This document shows, in pieces, positions 1 to 8,254 of a stretch of DNA of 23,533 nucleotides. Position numbers and translations under genes: made by a program. The stretch comes from Gracilaria caudata (taxonomy: Eukaryota > Rhodophyta > Florideophyceae > Gracilariales > Gracilariaceae). Where the stretch lies: assembly GCA_030374735.1 (NCBI GenBank), contig JASCIV010000345.1:1-23533 (forward strand), given 5' to 3'. The notes beneath the pieces are model-generated. The model saw nothing but the letters and a program-made list of their open reading frames with translations. It made no database searches and was not told the origin of the DNA. Each line of letters starts with the position of its first letter. Positions within the stretch are counted from its first letter, which is position 1.

Positions 1-223
1 GGGGAGGGAGCTGACTAGAGTGCCACGTTTACTCGCGACGAGGTACCGACGGTACCTTTGGTGGTTGAAGGGTCCCAGCTCTCAAAATCTTTTTGGCAGC
101 AGCTTCATGCTTTGCCAAATAGATATGAACAATGCTCTTGTCGGGTTCGTATCGAACTACGATTTCTGATGCTCCCTGAAGTCTTGAGACCCATGGTCAC
201 CCTCAAAACGAGTTTCAAAATGG
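1..223. other. 3' flank of the CHCHD2-like gene, no gene seen
   Basis: This short stretch lies downstream of the minus-strand gene that ends at 224. The plus-strand open frame here starts without an ATG and runs antisense into the CHCHD2-like gene, so I regard it as a shadow. The only structure is a perfect 7-bp inverted repeat with a 3-nt spacer, 41-47 and 51-57, containing two GGTACC sites and one copy of the 9-mer CGACGGTAC. Confidence 0.5.
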
Positions 224-757
224 TCATAGACGACCGGCATTTGCAAAGCCCAACTCCTGCTGTTGCCTCTGACACGCCGCAAGGATGTCAATGTTCCACT
301 GGCATGCCGCGACATCTGAACCACTTCTCTCCATACACTTCTTGAACTCCAAGACCTCTCGAGCACAAACAGTGTCCGGCAGCTGTTCTTCTGCCTGGAA
401 TTCGTACGGCGCGGCAGCTGGAGCGCTTGCAGTCTCGACGACTGGCTCAGGCTCAGATCCAGATCCCCCAAACAAGGCACGATCCATCGCGCGACCAGCC
501 ATAACACCGAGACCAGTTGAAGCTACGTTAGCCATGAAGCCACCCATAGCAGAGCCCTGCTGTGCGGGTTGGGCTGGCACTGGTGGCTGGGCTGCCGCGG
601 ACTTTTGTGTCGCTGGGGCGGTAGATCTCGCTCGAGTCTGGGCGGGCGGCGGGGCAGGACGTGCACGGGTGGACGCAGATCGTGCGGGTGGGCGCGCTGC
701 CGTTCTTGCCGGTGCGGCACGGCGACCACCACTGGGGCGTGAGCTTCGGCGAGCCAT
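224..757 (-). CDS. Twin CX9C mitochondrial protein, CHCHD2/CHCHD10/Mix17-like
   Basis: The 177-residue product has the layout of the CHCHD2/CHCHD10/Mix17 family, small proteins of the mitochondrial intermembrane space linked to respiratory-chain and cristae function. Residues 1-70 are rich in Arg, Ala and Pro and could act as a mitochondrial presequence. A Gly/Ala/Met hydrophobic stretch lies at about 72-98, an acidic linker follows, and the C-terminal CHCH domain has two exact CX9C pairs, C131/C141 and C152/C162, the cysteines oxidised by the Mia40 pathway in this family. The ATG at 757 is the first in frame and the length is normal for the family. High GC in the N-terminal half follows from Arg/Ala/Pro codons. 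The antisense open frames here are shadows. The family call is strong; which paralogue it corresponds to is not resolved. Confidence 0.88.
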   Translation of the reverse strand: MARRSSRPSGGRRAAPARTAARPPARSASTRARPAPPPAQTRARSTAPATQKSAAAQPPVPAQPAQQGSAMGGFMANVASTGLGVMAGRAMDRALFGGSGSEPEPVVETASAPAAAPYEFQAEEQLPDTVCAREVLEFKKCMERSGSDVAACQWNIDILAACQRQQQELGFANAGRL

Positions 758-3101
758 ATAGCCAAGATTGAAATGCGTTGCAATGCCGCGACTTGGCTTG
801 ATGGATCGGGGCTTTGTTGGATATGACTCTTACAGAGGAAAGAGCACAGCGCAGGCAACTTGTTCCTACAGCTTGTGTGGTATCTAAGAGAGAGGGAATG
901 TCGTAGGAGAGGTCTTCAGGATTCCTGCTGAAGAATCTGGAATCCCTCACGAGGAATTATACACGTTGACAGGCAACCAATGACATCTACAATGCGAATT
1001 TGAGTGTCATTGGCCACAATGACGTTTGCAACATGTCCAGGTCCGCTGGTCCTCAGACATGCAGAATGATGTGCCGGCATTTATCAAGCCTGTCGACATG
1101 ACGACCCTATTTTGCCTCTTCGTAACATACGTAATTCGCTCCTACGTAGGGGTTTGCTAAAGACCCCGACACCTACACCTCCAAACCGCAGCCACTAACT
1201 GCAGAAGAATAGTTGTGCCACACACACTGGGCAACTGCAAGTAGGAGATCTCTTAGGTGTTTGCAAACGCGGGCGTTTCGTCACCGACGCTTATCGCTTT
1301 CATCACAACCTCTACAGACCGTCGACTAAGGGGCACACCACGACAAGGCGCTCCGCATGTACCACGTCGGCCTCTCAAGAAACCACAAGCGGCACCCTTA
1401 CCACCCAACCCTCATATCTTCGGCGAGATCAGGTGCAAGAACCGGTCCGTAGCCTTTCACCGTCATCCAACCCCAGTGCAGACCCTCCGAGAAAACCCCT
1501 GGAAGACCCCATCCAGTGGCTCCTTTGGAGCTCTTCCTTCAATGGAAAAATTCGGGGAAACGGCAGTAGGATCTTCATTCGATGATCGGCTAGTGACGTA
1601 TTGCGTGCGTGCAAATAGACGAGGGCATTTTAACGACGTGCCACCCAGGTCCACGACCGGCAAGCTGACCGACCGCTTGGACGAGTTTAACGACCTCCGG
1701 GTCGGTATACATGTATAATTGTCTAGCTTTGCATGTTCTTAATGAGAACACAATATTATCCACCAGACAACTAATCTGAAGAGTTCTCCATCAGCTTACA
1801 AATGCCGATGTCCACAGCAAAAAGAGAGAAAAGTCAATACAAAACTCTTGCATCTCACAAGTCCTTAACACACACAGTAGCCTGAGAACCTTACAATCAT
1901 ATTCGCTTTCATACCCCCTGCAAGCTCGAAGACAGCCCATGACATGCATTTTCCCTTTTCTGCCTCATCTCTGTGAGGAAAAGGCAACAACTTCAACCAG
2001 AATTATTGACCAGAATTATTTCGGAATCCCCGTCCTCTGCTCCCAGTCTTTTCAATTAGCCTTAGAATTTGCGAACTAAGATAAATCTGGACGGACGGTG
2101 AATTGGAGTCACGATGAAATGCTGACGACGTCATTATGACGTGTTTGCCATTGGAAGTAAAAAGCATTGCTTGACGAGAGATGTTTTATTTTTATGTGAG
2201 AGATGCTGGACCATCTGGTCTACGACGGCTCTCTCTATTCTGATTACACTAGCTTTACAATCCATTGTGCAAAACGTATCTGTTTAAAGAAACATGCTCC
2301 CAAGAGGAAAGCCAGAATCAAGCTGTTTTCTAATAAGATCACGTACGCGTAATATTTGTCTCTCTTTCGCTCGGTGGGTAGGCATAGTCGTCTTAACGTT
2401 CTTCTTGGACACCTCAAAGAGACTGGTCCACGTTTACGACAGCTGATAAGACTCAGGTATTACAATTTCGCAAGAAGGGGATGGAAGGCCGCATCTGTAT
2501 CGATTGCTTCTATATGTAGGACTGTGATACTAGATGTTGTGCCGAACGTACAGCTGTGGACAAAACTACGGTTGCCGCAGCTCACTCTTTTCGCGTACTT
2601 TCCGTTCTGAGGCTGCGGTAGAATCTCGTCCGCACAACGGAAGTATCAAAAGCTATGAGAGTTCCAACGCAGACCTGTGAGGTATGGACACTCAGTTTAA
2701 TCACAGTGGCCACGATCAATAGCTTACGGTATGCCAGACAGGCCACAAGTCGTTTCGTCCTCATATCATTTTCCGTGCGTTCAGCCCCCAAACGCGCGGA
2801 AGATGCGACGACCGGAGGCAATCTTCGTCGGGGAAATAAATCCCGTTCTCCAGAAATAATCATTGCTCTCTTGATCTGGTCAGAAATTTAGGACAAAGAC
2901 ATGGACTTTCAGAACCGACCCCTTCATTGACTGCGAGCATTGGACCTCATCACACTTCGTTATACAGTTCTCATCAAGCACAAGTTCCATTCATCTCAGT
3001 GTTGGGAACTCGTCAACACGCACTATCTTGGCAAACCGTGAACCGAGCTGGCGTAGTTTTCACTGTCTTTTGCCAAAGTAGAATTAGACATACGTACAGT
3101 A
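758..3101. other. 2.3 kb without a supportable gene
   Basis: This holds the 5' flank of the CHCHD2-like gene and the upstream region of the 654-residue gene. Plus-strand frames are open at 1257-1718 (153 codons, GTG first) and, in another frame, at 1199-1585 (about 129 codons, no ATG). Neither shows a recognisable domain, so I do not call a gene. Frames at 2356-2610, 2582-2863 and 2655-2891 look random. A 12-nt direct repeat CCAGAATTATT(G/T) occurs near 1998-2022. A transcribed non-coding RNA cannot be excluded from sequence alone. Confidence 0.4.
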
Positions 3102-5066
3102 ATGGGAGGCGCATGCGCCTGCTCTGTACAAGCTGAACTTGGTGCTGCACCGTCCGTCACTCTTGAAGAGTCTTCCAGGCCTGGAATGGAGGCATTTCTA
3201 CCATGCCCATCTCTTCCTTTCGCGCATTCGACAAAAGTACATCAACGCAGTCAAAGCTCGCGTAGAAGACAATTTGTGGTGCTGGCTAAGCACGGTGTCA
3301 ATGATAGAAAGAATCTCAAGTCCGAGCCTGGCATTTTAAATCCGGAAGATCCCGGCCAGAGTTACACGAATCCTTCTAATTATCGATCTCAGGTGGATAA
3401 AATAGTTCAAGGATTGGCTGATGTGAAGAACAGGTATGAGAGAATTTCGGATGAAGTTCGGACCTTGCGAGAACTTCCTGATGATTATATACTAGGTTCT
3501 GATATATCGAATCTCTTCATAGGATCTACATCCACTGTTCAAGACTTTCCTCTTCCAGAAGCGCCAAGTTTTCACGGATTATCTCCTCGAGAAGTACTTG
3601 CAATTGCTGAAGACTTTATGGGAAGCATGGGGCTTTCCAATGAAATCCGACATTCATCGGTGAATGGACTCAATGATATTCTCATTCGTTTAAGGAACTG
3701 GATATCCAATATCAAAGAAGAAGCAAAACTACTCGTCGCAGCACACGAAGACGTAGAGGTCACCGACGTCTCTGCCTCTCTAGCATCCTTCGTGCATTTA
3801 TTGCGACTTGCGCGATTTTCCGTAATGCCTGCCCTACCTTCCATTGATGAACCGCAGTCCCCGGAACTTATACCCCTTGGAACATCAAAAGAAACAACGC
3901 TTGACCCATCCTTAATCGTCAATCACAAGGTTTTGCGAAGCATTATCAGCGAACAAAAATGTAACTTGGGAAAGGAATCATTTTATCCTTACGTATTTGT
4001 CGCCACTAGAGGTGTGTCTGTGGTTCGAAACTCGGGGTTGCTTTTACCACTCAAGTTAAGAGCCATAGAACGTTCGTATCTGGGATGGATTGCCATACCA
4101 TTTACCATACTAACTAAGCCCAACCAGGTTTTTGACTGGCTCAAGTCATTACTGTCGAAACTGACGAAAAGTGTGGGAAGGGGTGTCAAATCGGACGAGA
4201 ATGAATCTGAGAGGAATCCGGATCAAAAACATTCGGAGATGTCAGCGTCCCGAGCAGTGCGAAGGATTGTTCCAGCAGTCCGTCTGAAAAGTCTTACTGA
4301 TGCGATAGGCAGTTTGTTTTTTCCATCTTTCACGCAAGAACCATGCCATGAATTATTTGTCTTGATGTACAGAGAAGTGGAACACGATAAAAAGTTTCTT
4401 CAGGAAAGAAAGAGAGCTGCGTTGCTAAAGCAGATAAGAGAGTCCATCTCACAGGCCATTGACCCCTTTGCAGCAATGAAAGCCAAGCAAGAACAGAGTG
4501 ACCATAATGTGGTTGCAGGTCGAAAGGTAGAAGACTTCTTTCATTCAGGAAGGAATATGAAAGCAGTTTGTCTTCACTTGTACAAAGATGTACCATGGGG
4601 CTTGAAGGAGCATTACTTTCCTTCTATTTACGTGCTACCAGCCACAGGAGATCTGCTTCGTTTGGATGCTGTCACGCTATTCGGTCTAATATCGGCTGCC
4701 ATCACCTACGTGCGACACTCGGAAAGTTGGTTTTCTTACGCATTTCTTTTTGGCTCGCTTGTAACTTATGTCGTTCGGGTCGCGTCGGGCTGGCGAAGGG
4801 CTTCAACGGAGTACAAGGAAAGAATTGCGCGTGACAAAGTGGCAAACACGGTTGCGCAACAATGGGCTGTTATGGACTCTCTTGGTACGCTTGCTGTTGA
4901 AGAAGCATTCGCACAATTAGCAGCCGTTTTCCTTGCACTGCAGCAAGGAAATGGGAAATGCGCCATCGACGTTGAACGGGAAATGTACAAGAATGTTTCA
5001 TTAGACGCAGTGTCGAGCAATAGGTGGCAGCAATGGCTGGCCGATCAACATCTTCGCAAGACTTGA
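3102..5066 (+). CDS. DUF3754/TMEM143-like membrane protein, probably organelle-targeted
   Basis: A 654-residue protein that I match by motif to the DUF3754 (TMEM143-like) family of organelle membrane proteins, whose biochemical role is not established. Supporting blocks are FVATRGVSVVRNSGLLLP (about 299-316), the LHLYKDVP segment (491-498) followed by a Pro-rich turn, two hydrophobic segments (about 522-537 and 543-561), and the closing helix with EYKERIARDK and LAVEEAFAQLAAVFLALQQ (570-614). This is the usual family order. Residues 350-385 are a charged linker. The first ATG is at 3102; an in-frame ATG at 3186 (Met29) gives an N-terminus MEAFLPCPSLPF followed by Ser/Arg-rich sequence, which looks more like a plastid transit peptide. 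The next gene starts within about 160 nt on the same strand. The family call is moderately sure; organelle targeting is inference. Confidence 0.62.
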   Translation: MGGACACSVQAELGAAPSVTLEESSRPGMEAFLPCPSLPFAHSTKVHQRSQSSRRRQFVVLAKHGVNDRKNLKSEPGILNPEDPGQSYTNPSNYRSQVDKIVQGLADVKNRYERISDEVRTLRELPDDYILGSDISNLFIGSTSTVQDFPLPEAPSFHGLSPREVLAIAEDFMGSMGLSNEIRHSSVNGLNDILIRLRNWISNIKEEAKLLVAAHEDVEVTDVSASLASFVHLLRLARFSVMPALPSIDEPQSPELIPLGTSKETTLDPSLIVNHKVLRSIISEQKCNLGKESFYPYVFVATRGVSVVRNSGLLLPLKLRAIERSYLGWIAIPFTILTKPNQVFDWLKSLLSKLTKSVGRGVKSDENESERNPDQKHSEMSASRAVRRIVPAVRLKSLTDAIGSLFFPSFTQEPCHELFVLMYREVEHDKKFLQERKRAALLKQIRESISQAIDPFAAMKAKQEQSDHNVVAGRKVEDFFHSGRNMKAVCLHLYKDVPWGLKEHYFPSIYVLPATGDLLRLDAVTLFGLISAAITYVRHSESWFSYAFLFGSLVTYVVRVASGWRRASTEYKERIARDKVANTVAQQWAVMDSLGTLAVEEAFAQLAAVFLALQQGNGKCAIDVEREMYKNVSLDAVSSNRWQQWLADQHLRKT

Positions 5067-5224
5067 GAGCGCAGTGAGGTTTCGGCATGTATTTTTCCGA
5101 TTTTCCTTGCAATCGTGACGTAAGTTATGGAACTACCTTCGAACACCTGCTTCTTTCTCGCGCCTCCCATGCGTTCAAAATCGATAGACGACTTCGCAGT
5201 ACACTACCCGAGGTTTCATGTGAA

Positions 5225-5818
5225 ATGGACGAAGAAGGAAAAAGGCTGTATCGCGCTATTGGTTTTGACCCAGAGCGGCAGAATGTCTTGGAATTGTCGC
5301 AAAAAGACATAGCTAGAGCATACCGAAAACAAGCGCTCAAATGGCACCCAGATAGGAACAGGGACGACCCAACTGCTTCACACAAGTTCTCCGAGATCTT
5401 TCTTGCGTACGAAACGCTGTCTTCTCCCAATACGAGGAAGAAATATGATGATGCCATTCAGGCGGGGAGAAAGCATCGAGAACGTTTGGATCGAATGGAT
5501 TCAGTTCGACGTCAGTTCCGAGAGGCTTTGGAGAAAGAGGAGAAAAGTGGCTCACTTGGTGGAAAAAGGTCTTCACCACTCACTGAAGATGCATTGAAAA
5601 GAGTACAAAAGGAAATTGAGAAGCTTCGTCGGGAAGCATCAGAGGCAGCCCAAAACAATGGCCAGCTCCAGAAACTGGATACGAAAAACACTGGAAGCCC
5701 TGTGCTTGATGTAGGTCCCTGGGCTGAAGTTCCGGGGTATTCCGAGTTTCGCGATTCCGGACTTTCAAGCTTCGAGGATTTTGAGCGCGATGTTCTAGAC
5801 CGAAAAATCCCATTTTAG
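5225..5818 (+). CDS. DNAJC17/Cwf23-like J-domain protein lacking the RRM
   Basis: From Met at 5225 this is a 197-residue protein with a J domain at about residues 7-76, including helix II AYRKQALKW, the HPD catalytic tripeptide at 41-43, and helix III ending RKKYDDA. J domains stimulate Hsp70 ATPase activity. The segment after it, AGRKHRERLDRMDSVRRQF, is the signature of DNAJC17 and yeast Cwf23, spliceosome-associated J proteins. A predicted coiled coil (KRVQKEIEKLRREASEAA, about 125-142) and a C-terminal SSFEDFERDVL block also fit that group. DNAJC17 normally carries an RRM between coiled coil and C-terminus; it is absent here. The frame is open back to an ATG at 5087, adding 46 residues with no family similarity, so I prefer 5225. 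A strong hairpin begins 22 nt after the stop. Confidence 0.8.
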   Translation: MDEEGKRLYRAIGFDPERQNVLELSQKDIARAYRKQALKWHPDRNRDDPTASHKFSEIFLAYETLSSPNTRKKYDDAIQAGRKHRERLDRMDSVRRQFREALEKEEKSGSLGGKRSSPLTEDALKRVQKEIEKLRREASEAAQNNGQLQKLDTKNTGSPVLDVGPWAEVPGYSEFRDSGLSSFEDFERDVLDRKIPF

Positions 5819-5840
5819 GTGGTGGTTTGACAACAAAGAG

Positions 5841-5887
5841 CGACATCCCTGGCATCCTCTTGTTGCAAGAGGATGCCGGGGATGTCG
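5841..5887. repeat. Near-perfect 22-bp inverted repeat with 3-nt loop
   Basis: Arms are 5841-5862 and 5866-5887, separated by TTG. Every position pairs except one that would be a G-U wobble in RNA. It lies 22 nt past the stop codon of the J-protein gene, so it would sit in that gene's 3' UTR. It has no U-tract, so it is not a bacterial-type terminator. It might be an mRNA 3' stem-loop or the remnant of a small foldback element. Confidence 0.85.
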
Positions 5888-6033
5888 TTACACGACAATC
5901 ACTCATCATTTATATCACTGTGCCAACATCCAGCTACTTGTTCGTTCGAGAATGTCCTGTGAAGCCCAGCTAGAGTGTGAAAACATAGTCTACTTCATTA
6001 GGACTATGAACTGATTCGTAGAAATTAAGACAC

Positions 6034-7749
6034 ATGGTTTCCCAGGAGAGAAGTGCTTCGAACTTGTCTCGACCGGCTTGCACGTCTGGAATGACAGATA
6101 ATTCAAATACACATTTCTCACACTCAGAAGCTCAAAATGCGCAAGAAGAGATAGCTTTGATAAGCTTGGAAGTTCTGAAGACCGAAGACAAGGCGATATT
6201 GGAGAAATCACGGAAGATAATCGAACTTAGATGCCTCCAGCTCTTTAAATATGGGAAAGACCATAAACACATTGAAACTTATCGAACGATCATTGATGGT
6301 TTCCTGTCTCTTGTGAACATCAATTCGTCACTCAAGAAGTTACTACTGTCATGTTGCTTACTGCTGTCTTGCTGTTCCATTGCAAGATGGACAGAGTTTT
6401 TGAGATCTGGGGTCCTTTCCCTTCACCCTGAGATTGGCATTTTGGTAGCGGAAGCGATGGTTTGTGAGAATCCAGTGTGGACGGTCTGGGAGCATCAAGA
6501 TCTGTTGTTAATAGCACATACCTTAATGGATTTATCTCTCCTTAGCCACTATGAAGAAACTGGACATATGTCAACTACAACTCTCACTACTCCATTGAAT
6601 GTAGCGATATCCACATGTCTTTCCTATGCATCGAAACCAGAAATGGGGCTCTCACAATATATGGGGATGTTATTACACAAGATCGCGGATCGCACAATTC
6701 CAGAAGCTTGGGAATCAGTTCGCGATGAGGCTCTCTCGGCTATTCTGAAATTTCTCCCCCAAGAAAGTTCTGTTTCCAATAGAGTAAGACTCCTCTTTAA
6801 TGTCAGAATCTCATGGTATTCGCAAGCAAGACAGAAGTTTTCGAAATCTGGTTCGATAGGTCCAGAAACTGCTCTTGAGAACTGGACTGAAAAAGAAACG
6901 AGCTTTGTCCCCAAACCATTGTACTCAACGGGGAGCGAGATAAACAACTTTGAATGTATAAAGTTCGTTGCCGATGCCTACACGCTGGCAAAAAGATGGA
7001 ACCAGGGAGGTGACACAGATGAAATAGATTCAGCTGTGAAAGCTTGGGTGGGGAAGCAGCATCCAGAGCTCGTCGCCGCTGCTTATGTCGCAGCTCCTAA
7101 TCTTCTTCGCTTGAGAGTAGAAGAGAACCCTGTAACGCGTTATCATGTTGAGAACCTGCCAAAAGGCGTATTTTCTGACCTAGATGTATCTATAGATGCG
7201 GACCTCGCCGGTTTGCTGGAATCTATCCCAGAAATTGCAGAAGTTTATGGGGTCAAAACTAATCCTAATCGACGTCATCAATATCGTCGGCTACGAAGGG
7301 CTGCCATTCTCTATCCGTTGCTGATGCTCCGTCGAACCGATTGCTTCTGCGCCGCTGGACGGGTAATTCTTTTTGGGCTCTCCACACCGTCTCAACGATA
7401 CAGCGAAGATGCTTTGGAAGTCATGGCACTTCTTTTAGGAGTAGTTTCAGAACTTCCTTACACCAGCTCCATATTCCGAGGTACTATATCTGCTTTCATA
7501 GTTCAAGCATTCCTTTTTCTTGTTGAAGAAGGACGCCTCTCGAATGGGATTCCAAAGCGACTTGAAACAATCGCCATACAAGTCATGAAGAACATTTCTT
7601 TGTGCACCAGGGATGACGTGGAAAGAAAAATTGTTGGATTAATACCGAGAGTAATTGAATCAAACAAACAAAATGAAGCGTTATTATTCCACCTGCGGAA
7701 TGTCCAAGAAAGTCTGAAGTCGAGAGTTGCAGCGCAACCCCTCCAATAG
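6034..7749 (+). CDS. 571-residue protein of unknown function, mostly alpha-helical
   Basis: I do not recognise this protein. It is a single open frame with an ATG at 6034; a second ATG at residue 20 is an alternative start. After a Ser/Thr/Asn-rich N-terminus (1-35) the sequence is almost entirely amphipathic helix-like, with leucine-rich segments at about 84-160, 230-265 and 415-560. That pattern is common in ARM/HEAT-type solenoids, but I cannot define a repeat. There is no signal peptide and no clear membrane span. Residues 103-114 are a tandem duplication of LLLSCC, encoded by an 18-nt direct repeat at 6340-6375. Codons are more A/T-rich than in the flanking methyltransferase and CHCHD2-like genes. 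It is third of three plus-strand genes and converges on the protease gene. That it is a real gene is likely from its length; function is unknown. Confidence 0.75.
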   Translation: MVSQERSASNLSRPACTSGMTDNSNTHFSHSEAQNAQEEIALISLEVLKTEDKAILEKSRKIIELRCLQLFKYGKDHKHIETYRTIIDGFLSLVNINSSLKKLLLSCCLLLSCCSIARWTEFLRSGVLSLHPEIGILVAEAMVCENPVWTVWEHQDLLLIAHTLMDLSLLSHYEETGHMSTTTLTTPLNVAISTCLSYASKPEMGLSQYMGMLLHKIADRTIPEAWESVRDEALSAILKFLPQESSVSNRVRLLFNVRISWYSQARQKFSKSGSIGPETALENWTEKETSFVPKPLYSTGSEINNFECIKFVADAYTLAKRWNQGGDTDEIDSAVKAWVGKQHPELVAAAYVAAPNLLRLRVEENPVTRYHVENLPKGVFSDLDVSIDADLAGLLESIPEIAEVYGVKTNPNRRHQYRRLRRAAILYPLLMLRRTDCFCAAGRVILFGLSTPSQRYSEDALEVMALLLGVVSELPYTSSIFRGTISAFIVQAFLFLVEEGRLSNGIPKRLETIAIQVMKNISLCTRDDVERKIVGLIPRVIESNKQNEALLFHLRNVQESLKSRVAAQPLQ

Positions 7750-8254
7750 GAACTGTAAGTCAATGGCAGCAGAATATGTTGCGAACATGAAGTTAGCTAC
7801 CCTGATGTCCGTACTCGGTAAACACTTGCTCGTATTCACCAGAATCACAGGCCCCTTTGATGACACATGGCATCAGACGTTCACATGAAAGTTTATCTGA
7901 ATCCAAACTTGACTTCCGACTCTGGAATTTTCCTTCGAATTCCAATGTAGCTTCGTACATCTGCGCGTCAGAACCAGTGCCCCATCTAGCTGGCGTTTGC
8001 TCATCCAATTGCCTCAATCAGCCTGGGCTGAGTCCCAATTCTAAGGGCGACTTGGCTGTCTCCTATGACGACTAACCTGAGTCTTTGCAGTGAACGGAAC
8101 TAGAGCAGATCTGTCCCAAAGATATAGATGAACTGTCTGGTGCACTGAAGTTGTCGTGTCGAAAGTCAGTCTTGTAGGTGTGAGGTCTCCTAGCAAAAAA
8201 GAGCGCATACCAAAGTAAACCAAAGTAATAATAGTGTCAAGCTCAGCATCTCTA
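7750..8254. other. Convergent intergenic region
   Basis: This is the space between the 3' ends of the orphan gene (+) and the protease gene (-). A minus-strand frame at 7793-8017 is open for 74 codons and reads protein-like, but it has no ATG near its start, no plausible splice acceptor upstream and no recognised motif, so I do not call it. Nothing else seen. Confidence 0.4.

Noticed and set aside
5087..5224. 46-residue N-terminal extension of the J protein
   Set aside because: The frame is open from an ATG, but the segment has no family similarity and the J domain begins just after the Met at 5225.
7793..8017. 74-codon minus-strand frame that reads protein-like
   Set aside because: It has no ATG at its start, a TGA just upstream, no workable splice acceptor and no family match.
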